Shown piece by piece: positions 1 through 8,251 of a stretch of DNA of 64,000 nucleotides; the first letter of the stretch is position 1; the number at the start of each line of letters is the position of its first letter. A program made the position numbers and the translations under genes. The notes beneath the pieces are model-generated. The model was not told the DNA's origin, made no database searches, and saw nothing but the letters and a program-made list of their open reading frames with translations. Source of the DNA: Caryophanales bacterium UBA1188 (GTDB lineage Bacteria > Bacillota_I > Bacilli_A > Izemoplasmatales > UBA1188); assembly GCA_002310135.1 (NCBI GenBank), contig DBYK01000001.1, positions 403,712 to 467,711 on the forward strand, in the 5' to 3' direction.

Positions 1-141
1 TCCGCAATGCCCACATTGTACTTCACCACTTAAATATTCTTCTAAATCTTCATCGAATGAATTTTTATTTGGCCCTGAAAAATACATGCCATCGCAGACA
101 GGACACATCATTGGTTTAAATTTTTTATTTATTTTATCCAT
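1..141 (-). CDS. Zinc-ribbon small protein, truncated by the window edge
   Basis: The reverse strand opens with ATG at 141 after a good Shine-Dalgarno (AAAGGAG) and stays open to the window edge, so only the first 47 residues are visible. Two Cys-X2-Cys pairs, CPVCDG near residue 14 and CGHCG near residue 44, look like a zinc ribbon or rubredoxin-like knuckle separated by an acidic stretch. Its start overlaps the end of the 52-codon ORF upstream by 13 bases, which suggests the two are translated together. The family and function are not recognised. It lies in the accessory patch beyond the 3' end of tRNA-Tyr. Confidence 0.5.
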   Translation of the reverse strand, partial: MDKINKKFKPMMCPVCDGMYFSGPNKNSFDEDLEEYLSGEVQCGHCG

Positions 142-287
142 TTCTTTTCTCCTTTCTTAGAAATATACCACGTGCTCTTACCATAATGCCTATATGACAC
201 TATATAGCCATCTTTTGTAACTTCTACCAACACATTGGTCTTAGGATTATATTTATATGTTGTGCCATTTTTATCAATAATAGTCAT
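129..287 (-). CDS. Small hypothetical protein, 52 aa
   Basis: A complete 52-codon frame starts at ATG 287 and ends with TAA at 129. The protein is polar and rich in Lys and Tyr, beginning MTIIDKNGTTYKYN, with alternating beta-like residues and no membrane segment or cysteines. An in-frame TGA lies eight codons upstream, so this ATG is the only reasonable start, but no strong Shine-Dalgarno is seen. The overlap with the downstream zinc-ribbon ORF supports it being real and co-translated. No family is recognised. It resembles short accessory proteins carried by mobile elements, which is inference from context only. Confidence 0.4.
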   Translation of the reverse strand: MTIIDKNGTTYKYNPKTNVLVEVTKDGYIVSYRHYGKSTWYISKKGEKKWIK

Positions 288-327
288 CTCGAATTCAATT
301 TCAAAGATGGCTCAGTAATAAATATTG

Positions 328-352
328 AACTCTAGTTTAGCAGGCTAGAGTT
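328..352. terminator. Hairpin between the nuclease gene and the small ORFs
   Basis: AACTCTAG and CTAGAGTT form an 8-bp stem around a 9-base loop. The U-run is perfect on the plus strand and only AT-rich on the minus strand. It sits directly after the stop codon of the minus-strand nuclease gene, so it probably ends that transcript, perhaps bidirectionally. Confidence 0.45.
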
Positions 353-354
353 TT

Positions 355-1221
355 TTATTGTAAAAAATACTTATTCTCAAACTCTTTATAATAATTCACA
401 AGATTATTATTGCCATTTACTATATTTAGTGTCATTGGAATTAAATCTTCCCAATATAGCGAGACAACATTGGATAATGAATCATTCGCATCTTTAATTG
501 CATTTTGTAATTCATCATAAGTCCCTTGATTATTCTTCATTGTAATAAAAAAACAATAATCACCTTTAATTGAATTACCATAAACCATATTTCTATATGC
601 CTGATAATGCTTACTCATAAAAATTTTCCAGTTATCAGATTCTAAAATAAATTTAAGGTTTGTTCCATTTTCGATAAGTGGCTTATAAATATCATTAAAT
701 GTTTTGAATGGTTTACTTGCTGTTGTTTTTGTTTCTATGTCTTTTTCTGTATATTTAATCTCAAAATAGTAATTATGACCTTCTTCATCTTCACAATAAA
801 AATCAAAATTAGTACTATTAGGAATTAATACTTTTTCAAATTCATGTTTTCTTATTTTAATATTCTTTTTTAAGATATATGCTAGTAAAGCATTTAAATA
901 CTCATAATCATTGTTTAATAGTATTGCAAAGAAATTAATACACATAGTTTGGCTTGAATTCAAATGATGCCAATAACTATGCCTTTTAATTTTTGATGAT
1001 TCTGTTTTTGCTTCATCGCACATATAATTTCTTAATTTTACTTCTAAAGGTTCAGGAAGGATATGTTCATATTCTCCATGATCAATAAATTCTTTTGTTT
1101 TTTTATTATATGTTATAAAATGACCACAACCATCAATGTCTAATTTTTGTTTTTTATAATCAACAAGATGACGAATAATAGTATCATTAAAGTTGTTTAT
1201 ATTCTTGCTATCTTTATTCAA
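355..1221 (-). CDS. Putative restriction endonuclease, PGN_0703-like (PD-(D/E)XK fold)
   Basis: 288 residues. Two features point to the PGN_0703 family of putative restriction endonucleases. The first is a conserved N-terminal block near residues 87-98, LNSSQTMCINFF, matching that family's SSQ...NFF signature. The second is a nuclease core near residues 139-155, with Asp in NFDFYCEDEEG followed by an E-I-K triad in YYFEIKYTE, the usual D...ExK arrangement of metal-dependent PD-(D/E)XK nucleases. No methyltransferase or specificity subunit lies nearby, as is common for orphan family members. The start is ATG 1221 with Shine-Dalgarno AAGGAGATGA. The gene stands alone between tRNA-Tyr and two small ORFs, consistent with an acquired defence gene. 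The family call rests on motifs; target and activity are unknown. Confidence 0.6.
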   Translation of the reverse strand: MNKDSKNINNFNDTIIRHLVDYKKQKLDIDGCGHFITYNKKTKEFIDHGEYEHILPEPLEVKLRNYMCDEAKTESSKIKRHSYWHHLNSSQTMCINFFAILLNNDYEYLNALLAYILKKNIKIRKHEFEKVLIPNSTNFDFYCEDEEGHNYYFEIKYTEKDIETKTTASKPFKTFNDIYKPLIENGTNLKFILESDNWKIFMSKHYQAYRNMVYGNSIKGDYCFFITMKNNQGTYDELQNAIKDANDSLSNVVSLYWEDLIPMTLNIVNGNNNLVNYYKEFENKYFLQ

Positions 1222-1282
1222 CTATAATCATCTCCTTTTTACTATTATAACTTTATAAATCAAAGCGATTTAATCTACATAT

Positions 1283-1311
1283 ATTATACCATAATTTACA
1301 TGACGAATAAT
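1283..1311 (-). promoter_or_regulatory. Probable promoter of the nuclease gene (extended -10)
   Basis: On the minus strand TATAAT (1288-1283) is preceded by TGG, giving an extended -10 (TGnTATAAT). No good -35 hexamer is visible 16-18 bases upstream. The distance to the ATG is about 60 bases. Confidence 0.45.
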
Positions 1312-1348
1312 ATCACTGGTTCTAGATTCTGTCTCGTTTGTCACACTA

Positions 1349-1363
1349 GTCACGTGTCACGTG
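1349..1363. repeat. Tandem GTCACGT repeat in the gap next to tRNA-Tyr
   Basis: Two head-to-tail 7-bp units GTCACGT (1349-1355 and 1356-1362) create overlapping CACGTG palindromes inside an otherwise very AT-rich 383-base gap (1222-1604). Apart from the nuclease promoter, this repeat and the tRNA terminator, I see no gene or structured RNA in that gap. The motif could be an operator or recombinase-arm site; function unknown. Confidence 0.3.
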
Positions 1364-1559
1364 GGGGTATACTTATAAAAATATATATTCTTATATATGC
1401 CTGTATATAGTAAGTAGTAGTTTAACAATTATTAGTAGTATAACGATTTATATTTATATATATTATTGTTGTTATAGATATATCTACTACTTTTTCTATT
1501 TCTAAGGCCAAAATACCAATAAAATCATATATATTTGCAGTATTTATACCTATATAAAG

Positions 1560-1592
1560 AAAAAAAACAGCCAATATTTTGGTATTGACTGT
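1560..1592 (-). terminator. Rho-independent terminator after tRNA-Tyr
   Basis: Reading the minus strand, ACAGTCAATA and TATTGGCTGT (plus positions 1567-1592) pair over 10 bp around a 6-base loop and are followed by eight U residues. It lies 13 bases beyond the CCA end of tRNA-Tyr. Confidence 0.85.
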
Positions 1593-1604
1593 ACTTAACT
1601 CTAA

Positions 1605-1689
1605 TGGTGGAAAGAGATGGATTCGAACCATCGAACTCGTAGAGAGTGGATTTACAGTCCACCGCGTTTAGCCTCTTCGCTATCTTTCC
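1605..1689 (-). tRNA. tRNA-Tyr (GTA)
   Basis: An 85-base class II tRNA on the minus strand. The acceptor arms GGAAAGA and TCTTTCC pair perfectly, CCA is encoded, the anticodon loop reads CTGTAAA (anticodon GTA), the long variable arm expected of bacterial tRNA-Tyr is present, and the T-loop is GGTTCGAATCC. It has its own promoter and terminator. The accessory genes at 1-1221 lie directly beyond its 3' end, the usual side for integration into a tRNA gene. Confidence 0.95.
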
Positions 1690-1706
1690 ATTTTCACGGC
1701 TTAATT

Positions 1707-1736
1707 ATTATATCATAATAAATGAGACTTTATCAA
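1707..1736 (-). promoter_or_regulatory. Promoter of tRNA-Tyr
   Basis: Minus strand: -35 TTGATA (1736-1731), an 18-base spacer, -10 TATAAT (1712-1707), which places transcription start about 10-17 bases before the mature tRNA 5' end. Confidence 0.7.
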
Positions 1737-1764
1737 GATATTTTTTAATTAAGCTGTGGAAGTT

Positions 1765-2751
1765 TTATTTATCAATAATTTGGATATTAAATCTACCCGC
1801 AAGTCGCCAAATTGGAATAATAGATATGAAGGCTTCTGGATCATATTTTTTAACAATACTTACGTAGTGATTGCATTCATATTTTTGTACTACAACATTC
1901 AATATTTTCTTCTTGTTTCCTGTGAATTCGCCTACAGCGTCAAAAGTTGTTAGGCCATGAGGAAGCTCTCTTAAAAGAGCTTTTGAAAGGAAATCTCCGT
2001 TCTCTGTGATGATTTCAATTTTAACTTTATTATATGATGTGTGAACGAAATCTAAGACAGTAGATGCTAATGCGAATGATGTTAGAGTATATAAAGCTGT
2101 AGAAATGGCGCTTCCTATTGCGGTTGAACTTGTATTTGATACAAAGAAACTAAATAAAGCACCGAGTAAAACTATTATAGAACTGATGATTAGGTTTATA
2201 ACTCCTACAGATTTATCTTTTTTAATGTTTAAATATTGACATAAAGTGATGATGCCACCAGATGTTGCACCACGTCTCATCATAAGTCCGTTAGACAATC
2301 CACCAATTACCGCACTTACAATTGCACATGACATAATATCATATGTTCCATCTGCGTGTTTGAATATTCCAAAACCAATCCAAAAAGAAGGAAAACATAA
2401 TACTATTGTTTGAACTATAGATGATATTAAAGTATATATTGCGTATTTTTTTGATAATTTAAAGAAGGCAAGTATATTAAATGGTAAAAGGAATAATAAA
2501 TTAAGAATTCCTAAATATTGTGAAAAAGCATCCCATCCTTCTTTTCCGTGTATTAATAATCCTAAAAAATGGAGAACCAATTGCGCAATACCTGTCACAC
2601 CTCCAGAATAAAGACCTACTGGATCTAGAAGAGTTATTGTGGAAATAGATAAAAATGTGGACGCTATAACAACTATAATGATAGATGTAATAGTCGATAA
2701 TTGACTGCTTTTTTTATTATCTTTAACAATTTTATTAATATTTTCTGACAT
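1765..2751 (-). CDS. yitT: YitT family membrane protein (DUF161/DUF2179)
   Basis: 328 residues from the start chosen here. The first ~200 residues carry five or six hydrophobic helices with the family pattern: a DPVGLYSGGVTGIAQ loop near residue 45 and a glycine-rich LSNGLMMRRGATSGG loop near residue 155. The last ~85 residues are a soluble DUF2179 domain containing HGLTTFDAVGEFTG and ending in an IPIWRLAGRF-like stretch. YitT proteins are poorly characterised membrane proteins. The frame can be extended upstream to a TTG at 2775, but ATG 2751 has a good Shine-Dalgarno (AAAGAGG) and lies one base past the metG stop, so it is preferred. It is the last gene of the metG operon. Confidence 0.85.
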   Translation of the reverse strand: MSENINKIVKDNKKSSQLSTITSIIIVVIASTFLSISTITLLDPVGLYSGGVTGIAQLVLHFLGLLIHGKEGWDAFSQYLGILNLLFLLPFNILAFFKLSKKYAIYTLISSIVQTIVLCFPSFWIGFGIFKHADGTYDIMSCAIVSAVIGGLSNGLMMRRGATSGGIITLCQYLNIKKDKSVGVINLIISSIIVLLGALFSFFVSNTSSTAIGSAISTALYTLTSFALASTVLDFVHTSYNKVKIEIITENGDFLSKALLRELPHGLTTFDAVGEFTGNKKKILNVVVQKYECNHYVSIVKKYDPEAFISIIPIWRLAGRFNIQIIDK

Positions 2752-2752
2752 T

Positions 2753-4345
2753 TTATGCCTCTTTAGTGAGTTCAATGCTCATGCTTTCAATTAGTTCTTC
2801 TTTTGCCTGCTGTGGATTATTTTCTCTTAAAAATAATGGCTTTTCTAAAGAAGAAACATTATATTCTTCTATTTCAAATAATTTAGGATTTAAAAGAGAT
2901 GTAAATTCTTGATTTAATCCAAGAGCTTCATAAATTGATGGAACACATTTAACTAATACTGGTTCATATAGAATTGTTTGAATTCTAATAGCTTCAAGAA
3001 GCATATATAACACAGCTTCAAGTTCATCCATTTCTTGATTCTTAAAGAGAACCCATGGAGTTGTTTCATCTATTAATTTATTAGTACGTGATACAAATTT
3101 ATTTAAATCTTGTAATGCTTTATCATATCTAAAATCATATAGATCATCATGATACAACTTAATAGTTTCTATCATCACATTCTTCACATCTTTTAGATAT
3201 ATATTATTTGATTCTTTTTTATGAACCTTAGAATTAAAATATTTGTTCGCCATAGAAATTGTTCTAGATACTAAATTTCCAAAATCATTAACTAGATCAG
3301 AATTGTATCTAGATATAAAATCTTCAGGTGTAGAAATGGTATCTGAAAGACTTGGGAATTCTCTTAAAATATAATATCTAAATGCATCAGAACCATATTT
3401 ATCAACGAATGTCTTAGGATATATTACATTTCCTTTAGACTTACTCATCTTTTCGCCATACATTAAAATCCAGTTATGAGTATAAAGAGTAAAATTAATA
3501 GGAATATCAAGGCTCATTAGGAATATAGGCCAAAAGATTGCGTGGAATCTTAAGATATCTTTTGCGACTACATGTACTACTTCAGAATTTAACCAATATT
3601 TTTGATACAAGCTATTATCTTCTTCTAAGAAATTAAGAGATGTTAAATAATTGAATAATGCATCTAGCCAAACATAAGCTATATGTTTAGGGTCTGATTT
3701 AATTGGAATGCCCCATTTAAAAGTTGAGCGAGATACTGATAAATCTTGTAGACCTTGTTTAATAAATGAAACAACTTCATTCTTTTTTCCTTCTGGAACT
3801 ATAAATCTAGGATGTGTTTCAATATATTCTAGGAGCCTATCTTGATATTTAGATAATCTAAAGAAATATGAAGGTTCTTTTGCACTTATTACTTTTCTTC
3901 CGCAAGATGGGCATATTTTATCAGGACCAACTTCACTTTGAGTGTAGAATGTTTCACAATCAACACAATAAAGTCCATCATATTCACCTAAATAGATATC
4001 ACCTTTTTTAATCATAAGTTCATATACTTCTTGAACTTGTTCAATATGATTTTTGTCTGTAGTTCTTACAAAATAATCATAATCGCAATCCAAATAATGC
4101 CATAAATCTTTGGCATTATTAGCTAATCTATCTGTAAATTCTTGTGGATCTAAACCTTTTAGTGATGCATTCTTTTCTACTTTTTGACCATGTTCATCCA
4201 TACCAGTTAAAAATCTAGTATCATAGCCCATGCTTCTTTTATATCTTTTTAAAGCATCACATAGAATAGTTGTTGATGAACTACCTATGTGAAGTCTTCC
4301 AGAAGAATAATATATTGGAGTTGTAATATAAAAGTTTTTCTTCAT
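2753..4345 (-). CDS. metG: Methionine--tRNA ligase
   Basis: 530-residue class I aminoacyl-tRNA synthetase that charges tRNA-Met in the cytoplasm. The HIGH-type motif is HIGS in GRLHIGSSST (residues ~17-26) and the KMSKS loop is GEKMSKSKGN near residue 296. A four-cysteine zinc knuckle is present near residues 126-148 (CVDC ... CPSC). The C-terminal EMAP/Trbp111 tRNA-binding domain found in longer MetRS is absent; the protein ends after the anticodon-binding helical domain. ATG 4345 lies four bases after the preceding stop, in an operon with rsmI and the DJ-1 gene, an order close to that in Bacillus. Confidence 0.97.
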   Translation of the reverse strand: MKKNFYITTPIYYSSGRLHIGSSSTTILCDALKRYKRSMGYDTRFLTGMDEHGQKVEKNASLKGLDPQEFTDRLANNAKDLWHYLDCDYDYFVRTTDKNHIEQVQEVYELMIKKGDIYLGEYDGLYCVDCETFYTQSEVGPDKICPSCGRKVISAKEPSYFFRLSKYQDRLLEYIETHPRFIVPEGKKNEVVSFIKQGLQDLSVSRSTFKWGIPIKSDPKHIAYVWLDALFNYLTSLNFLEEDNSLYQKYWLNSEVVHVVAKDILRFHAIFWPIFLMSLDIPINFTLYTHNWILMYGEKMSKSKGNVIYPKTFVDKYGSDAFRYYILREFPSLSDTISTPEDFISRYNSDLVNDFGNLVSRTISMANKYFNSKVHKKESNNIYLKDVKNVMIETIKLYHDDLYDFRYDKALQDLNKFVSRTNKLIDETTPWVLFKNQEMDELEAVLYMLLEAIRIQTILYEPVLVKCVPSIYEALGLNQEFTSLLNPKLFEIEEYNVSSLEKPLFLRENNPQQAKEELIESMSIELTKEA

Positions 4346-4349
4346 AAAA

Positions 4350-4901
4350 TTACCTTAAAATAGATTTTTCAACCTTAATTCTATCTTCTTTTCCTTTTAA
4401 ATATTCTAATATTGCAAGACCAAATTCAATTGAATAGTTCATGCTTCTTCCTGTAATTACATTATTTGATACAACAAAACTTTTACCTTTTTGATATTTT
4501 CCATCAGTGATTTTTTCCTCAAACCCATCATAGCAGGTATATTTATTGTCACCTATTACACCTGCCTTTGATAAAACTGTAGGACCAGCACAAATAGCTG
4601 AAACAAATTTTTTATTATCATTAAATTTTTTGATGATTGATAATAATTCTTTTGATTCAAGCATAGCGTTTACGCCTTTTAGGCCACCTGGGATAATGAG
4701 CCCATAAGCATCATCAATCAGTTCATCACTAAAATTATCAATAGTCATATCAGCTTTAATTATGAGTCCATGGCTTAAAGTTACAAATAAATCATCAATA
4801 GAAACTAAAAGTACATCAATTTTTCCTCTTTTTAAAACATCTACAGTAGTTACAAGCTCAGAATCTTCGCTTCCGTTTGCGACAAATGCGTATACTTTCA
4901 T
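4350..4901 (-). CDS. DJ-1/PfpI family protein
   Basis: 183 residues, one domain with the class I glutamine amidotransferase-like fold. The nucleophile elbow is SAICAGPTVLSKAG (Cys near residue 104), typical of DJ-1/YajL/ThiJ proteins. A conserved Glu sits in the first loop (NGSEDSE) and an IIPGG strand near residue 71. Members act as deglycase-like or redox-protective proteins, or have unknown roles; a specific activity cannot be assigned. Its ATG overlaps the rsmI stop by four bases (ATGA), indicating translational coupling, and metG follows directly. Confidence 0.88.
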   Translation of the reverse strand: MKVYAFVANGSEDSELVTTVDVLKRGKIDVLLVSIDDLFVTLSHGLIIKADMTIDNFSDELIDDAYGLIIPGGLKGVNAMLESKELLSIIKKFNDNKKFVSAICAGPTVLSKAGVIGDNKYTCYDGFEEKITDGKYQKGKSFVVSNNVITGRSMNYSIEFGLAILEYLKGKEDRIKVEKSILR

Positions 4902-5752
4902 TTTTTACACCTCAAATATTCATTATATAATTCACTAGATTTAATTCCAGTAGTCTTAGATAACATCTTAGTGGCTTCTTTTAGTGAAAAGCCATCGTTT
5001 ATTATTTTAGTCAATTCTAAAATAATATCAACATCTTTTTTAATGGTTTCTTTCCTTCCTTCAACAATTAATACCATTTCACCTTTTAAATCTTTAGGGA
5101 ATGATTCATATTCACTTAAATTAAATTCTATAGTTTCTTCATATAGCTTTGTGATTTCTCTTGTGAGAGTTGCGTTTCTTTCTCCAAATATTTTAAACAT
5201 AAGTTCTATTGTTGAATTTATTCTTAAAGGAGATTCATAAAAACATATTGAGAAAGGATAATCTTTTAAAGATTCAAGTTCACTTTTTTTCTTGCTAATC
5301 TTATGATCTAGAAAACCATAAAACAGGTATGGTTTTATAGGCATCCCAGACATAATCATCGCAGAAACTTGGGCAGAAGGTCCAGGAATTGGTGTTACTT
5401 TAATCCCTAAATCTAGGGATTTCCTCACAAGTTCATAACCAGGGTCAGAAATTACTGGAGTTCCTGCATCACTTATTAAACCAACAGTATTATTATTCTT
5501 TAATAAAGAGATAATATAATCTTCTTTTTCACCTTTTGAATAATCATGAAAAGAATCAAGAGTTCTATCAATATTATATTCTTTTAATAATTTTTTTGTT
5601 ACTCTTGTATCTTCACAAAAAAGATAATCCACATTCTTAATAACCTCAATCGCTCTAAATGTGATATCTTTTAGATTTCCTATTGGTGATGATATTAGGA
5701 ATAATTCACCTTTATTTATATATTCACTTGATCTCTTCATTTTCTTCACCAT
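4898..5752 (-). CDS. rsmI: 16S rRNA (cytidine1402-2'-O)-methyltransferase
   Basis: 284-residue SAM-dependent tetrapyrrole-methylase-fold enzyme that 2'-O-methylates C1402 of 16S rRNA in the P-site. Family motifs are clear: LFLISSPIGNLKDITFRA near residue 17, FCEDTRVTKKLL near residue 45, LISDAGTPVISDPGYELV near residue 92 and PGPSAQVSAMIMSG near residue 123. A second in-frame ATG at 5740 has a GGTG six bases ahead and may be the true start; the upstream start overlaps trmN6 by 29 bases. It sits in the holB-metG operon as in Bacillus. Confidence 0.93.
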   Translation of the reverse strand: MVKKMKRSSEYINKGELFLISSPIGNLKDITFRAIEVIKNVDYLFCEDTRVTKKLLKEYNIDRTLDSFHDYSKGEKEDYIISLLKNNNTVGLISDAGTPVISDPGYELVRKSLDLGIKVTPIPGPSAQVSAMIMSGMPIKPYLFYGFLDHKISKKKSELESLKDYPFSICFYESPLRINSTIELMFKIFGERNATLTREITKLYEETIEFNLSEYESFPKDLKGEMVLIVEGRKETIKKDVDIILELTKIINDGFSLKEATKMLSKTTGIKSSELYNEYLRCKK

Positions 5753-6476
5753 AATGGAAATATTCTAATACTTCCTTAGAATATTCGGATTTTTCATTAT
5801 AAATATATAGAGGTTCTTCTATTTTAAAGCCATGAGTAGGAGCATTTTTAACTGCCTCTATTAAAAAAATATAAGAATCTTTCTTCATCTTAGGATAGAC
5901 AAATCTTACTCTTTTTGGGGTTAATTTATTATTATTTAATAATTCAAGAGTTTCTAAAAATCTTTCAGTTTTTTGAACTAGATTGATTGAACCGCCATCA
6001 ATTAAAAGATATGATGCAACCTTGATTATATCTTCCATATTTATTAAAACTTCATGCCTTGCGATTAAAAGGCTCGGATTAGCATTTTTAAGCGCTGTAT
6101 CATTCAATCTGAAATATGGAGGGTTTGAAACAACTGTTGAAAAAGAATGTTTAGGAAATATCTCAGGTAAATCTTTAATATCCATATTCAATATTTCTAT
6201 TTGATTTGTTAATTTATTAAGCTCTACGCTTCTTTTAGCTCTTATGGATGCATCTTCTTGTATTTCAACACCATAAATTTTTGATTTAGTAAACATAGAT
6301 AAGTAAAGTGGGATTGCACCTGAACCTGTGCCAAGATCGATGATACCTTTTTCTTTTTTCTTAAGCTTGATAAAGAAAGAAAGGAGGCATGAGTCAATAG
6401 AATAACTATACGCATCCTTATCTTGTATTATTTTAAGTGAATTTTTATAAGCTAAAATTGTGTCGATTTTTTCCAT
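5724..6476 (-). CDS. trmN6: tRNA1(Val) (adenine37-N6)-methyltransferase-like protein (YabB/TrmN6)
   Basis: 250 residues with a Rossmann methyltransferase fold. Motif I is IDLGTGSGAIPLYLS (residues ~46-60), followed by YGVEIQEDA and the adenine-N6 signature NPPYFR near residue 117. The family adds m6A next to the tRNA anticodon; the Gram-positive YabB branch is assigned by homology and synteny. The ATG lies one base after the ricT stop and the 3' end overlaps rsmI, so it is part of the same operon. No unusual features. Confidence 0.85.
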   Translation of the reverse strand: MEKIDTILAYKNSLKIIQDKDAYSYSIDSCLLSFFIKLKKKEKGIIDLGTGSGAIPLYLSMFTKSKIYGVEIQEDASIRAKRSVELNKLTNQIEILNMDIKDLPEIFPKHSFSTVVSNPPYFRLNDTALKNANPSLLIARHEVLINMEDIIKVASYLLIDGGSINLVQKTERFLETLELLNNNKLTPKRVRFVYPKMKKDSYIFLIEAVKNAPTHGFKIEEPLYIYNEKSEYSKEVLEYFHYGEENEEIK

Positions 6477-6477
6477 T

Positions 6478-7260
6478 TTATTGACTTAATTCTATTTCTT
6501 CTCCTGTATCCATCTTAATGGTTACAGTTCTACTATCGTTATCAATGTTCACAATAACGCCTTCACCATTTTCAAGTTTTACTTTTTCTCCTATACTTAA
6601 TTCTTTCTTATCTCCATTATCTTTTGAATATAAGAAATCTTCAAAAGAAATGCAGCATAATAATTTTCCACATAAACCTGAAATAGCGGTAGGGTTTAAA
6701 GATAAATTTTGGTTTTTAGCCATTTTAATTGTGACATTTTGAATGTCGCCTAAAAACTTCTTGCAGCACACTTCCATACCACATATTCCAATGCCACCTA
6801 TGATTCTTGATGCATCTCTTGGGCCAACTTGACGAAGTTCAATTCTTGTTTTATAGACTGAGGCTATTTCTTTAACTAATTCTCTGAAGTCTACTCTTCC
6901 TTCCGCACTGAAATAAACTAGTAGTTTAGTTCTATCTAAAGTATATTCACAGTCTAGAAATTTCATCTCAAGATTTGATTTATCTATTATTTCTTTAAGA
7001 CCATTATATAATTCTGGTTTATCTCTTAAATTAGCTTCATAATCATCTAAATCTTTTTGAGTAGCCTTTCTTACAACGTTCTTAAGTTCACCTATTATTT
7101 CTTCTTCTTTAATCTCTTTATAACCTTGAGTAATAGTTCCTATTTCAAGACCTCTTATTGTGTCTACAACTACTTTATCTCCAATATTTAGATTTGTAAT
7201 AGATCCGAAATAATACTTTTTATTGTTTCCTCTAAAGCTTACACCTACTACATTTGCCAT
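6478..7260 (-). CDS. ricT: PSP1-domain protein RicT (YaaT)
   Basis: 260 residues. The PSP1 domain carries the six-cysteine region at residues ~155-203 (GICGMEVCCKKFL ... SGLCGKLLCCISFE), which in Bacillus helps bind [4Fe-4S] clusters of the RicA-RicF-RicT complex that modulates RNase Y-dependent mRNA processing. An N-terminal beta-rich region (VGVSFRGNNKKYYFG) precedes it. The C-terminal ~35 residues form a KOW-like strand pair (LENGEGVIVNIDND). RicA and RicF are not visible here. The position between holB and yabB matches Bacillus (yaaT). Confidence 0.9.
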   Translation of the reverse strand: MANVVGVSFRGNNKKYYFGSITNLNIGDKVVVDTIRGLEIGTITQGYKEIKEEEIIGELKNVVRKATQKDLDDYEANLRDKPELYNGLKEIIDKSNLEMKFLDCEYTLDRTKLLVYFSAEGRVDFRELVKEIASVYKTRIELRQVGPRDASRIIGGIGICGMEVCCKKFLGDIQNVTIKMAKNQNLSLNPTAISGLCGKLLCCISFEDFLYSKDNGDKKELSIGEKVKLENGEGVIVNIDNDSRTVTIKMDTGEEIELSQ

Positions 7261-7264
7261 ATAT

Positions 7265-8248
7265 TTACCTCTTTATTCCCATCTCCATTTTTAGAAGTAT
7301 TGTATCTAGATGAAGATGAAGATTAATAGCTCTTGAGTTATTTACATTTCTTTTTATCTCAAGTAAATCTTTGATATATGTACTAATCTTTTCCTTAGTA
7401 TAATAACTCGCAAGAGCGATAATTCTATCTTTTTCACTTATAAATTTAATATCATCATTTCCAATGAAAATATTCAATATATCCCTTAAATATATGATCA
7501 TTAAACTGATGAAAAAATCTTGTTTAATATCACTATCTAAAAGGGAGTATTCTTCATTTAAGACTAAAATTATGGAATCATTTAATTCATATTTTTCACT
7601 AAACATATCTATAACTAAATTATAGATAGACATCATATCTTCATCCCTGATAATCTCTCTTACTCTTTCTTCTTTTTGAGTATATTCTAAGATAGGATTT
7701 AAGATATAATCTGGATATTCACCCCTTAATTTTTCGTGTAATGCATTAATGTTTAGTGGTCTAAAGTTTATAAGCTGACATCTTGAAATGATTGTATCCA
7801 AAAGATTATTCAAATTCTCAATTAAAAATATAATATATACATCATCTATTGGCTCTTCAACAAATTTCAAAAGGGCATTAGATGCATTGATATTTAAACT
7901 ATCCGCATCTTCAAATATAAAAAACCTTGGCCCTTCTTCTAAAGATGTCTGATTAGATTCATAAATATATTCTCTTACCACATCTACGCTTGTGACTGTC
8001 TTCTTATCTTTTTTAATCCAAAAAACATTTAAAGAAGTTTCTTCATCTATTTTTTTAGACATATATGATTCTTCTAAAGATACATTAAGCCACTTCGCGT
8101 AAATCAATTTAATAAAATATTTAGCCATTTCTTTTTTAGATGAAGAACTATCACCATAAAAAATTAAGGCATGAGGAACATGCCCTTTTTTTATCATATT
8201 TGATAGTTGCCTATAAACTAATGGTTGTTCTTCTTCTAAATAATTCAT
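7265..8248 (-). CDS. holB: DNA polymerase III subunit delta'
   Basis: 327 residues, AAA+ clamp-loader subunit of the replicative polymerase. The N-terminal half contains LIFYGDSSSSKKEMAKYF, a P-loop too degenerate to bind ATP, as is usual for delta'. It also has the sensor regions FIFEDADSLNINASNALLKF and LEEP-like FVEEPIDDVYII, and an SRC motif in TIISRCQLINFRP. The zinc-binding cysteine cluster of many delta' subunits is missing. The C-terminal half is helical and divergent. It lies between tmk and ricT with gaps of only 3-4 bases, as in Bacillus. Confidence 0.88.
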   Translation of the reverse strand: MNYLEEEQPLVYRQLSNMIKKGHVPHALIFYGDSSSSKKEMAKYFIKLIYAKWLNVSLEESYMSKKIDEETSLNVFWIKKDKKTVTSVDVVREYIYESNQTSLEEGPRFFIFEDADSLNINASNALLKFVEEPIDDVYIIFLIENLNNLLDTIISRCQLINFRPLNINALHEKLRGEYPDYILNPILEYTQKEERVREIIRDEDMMSIYNLVIDMFSEKYELNDSIILVLNEEYSLLDSDIKQDFFISLMIIYLRDILNIFIGNDDIKFISEKDRIIALASYYTKEKISTYIKDLLEIKRNVNNSRAINLHLHLDTILLKMEMGIKR

Positions 8249-8251
8249 GAA

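Noticed and set aside
1422..1631. 69-codon minus-strand frame across the tRNA-Tyr 3' half and its terminator
   Set aside because: It overlaps a well-formed tRNA and a terminator, has no ribosome-binding site, and consists of low-complexity AT-derived residues.
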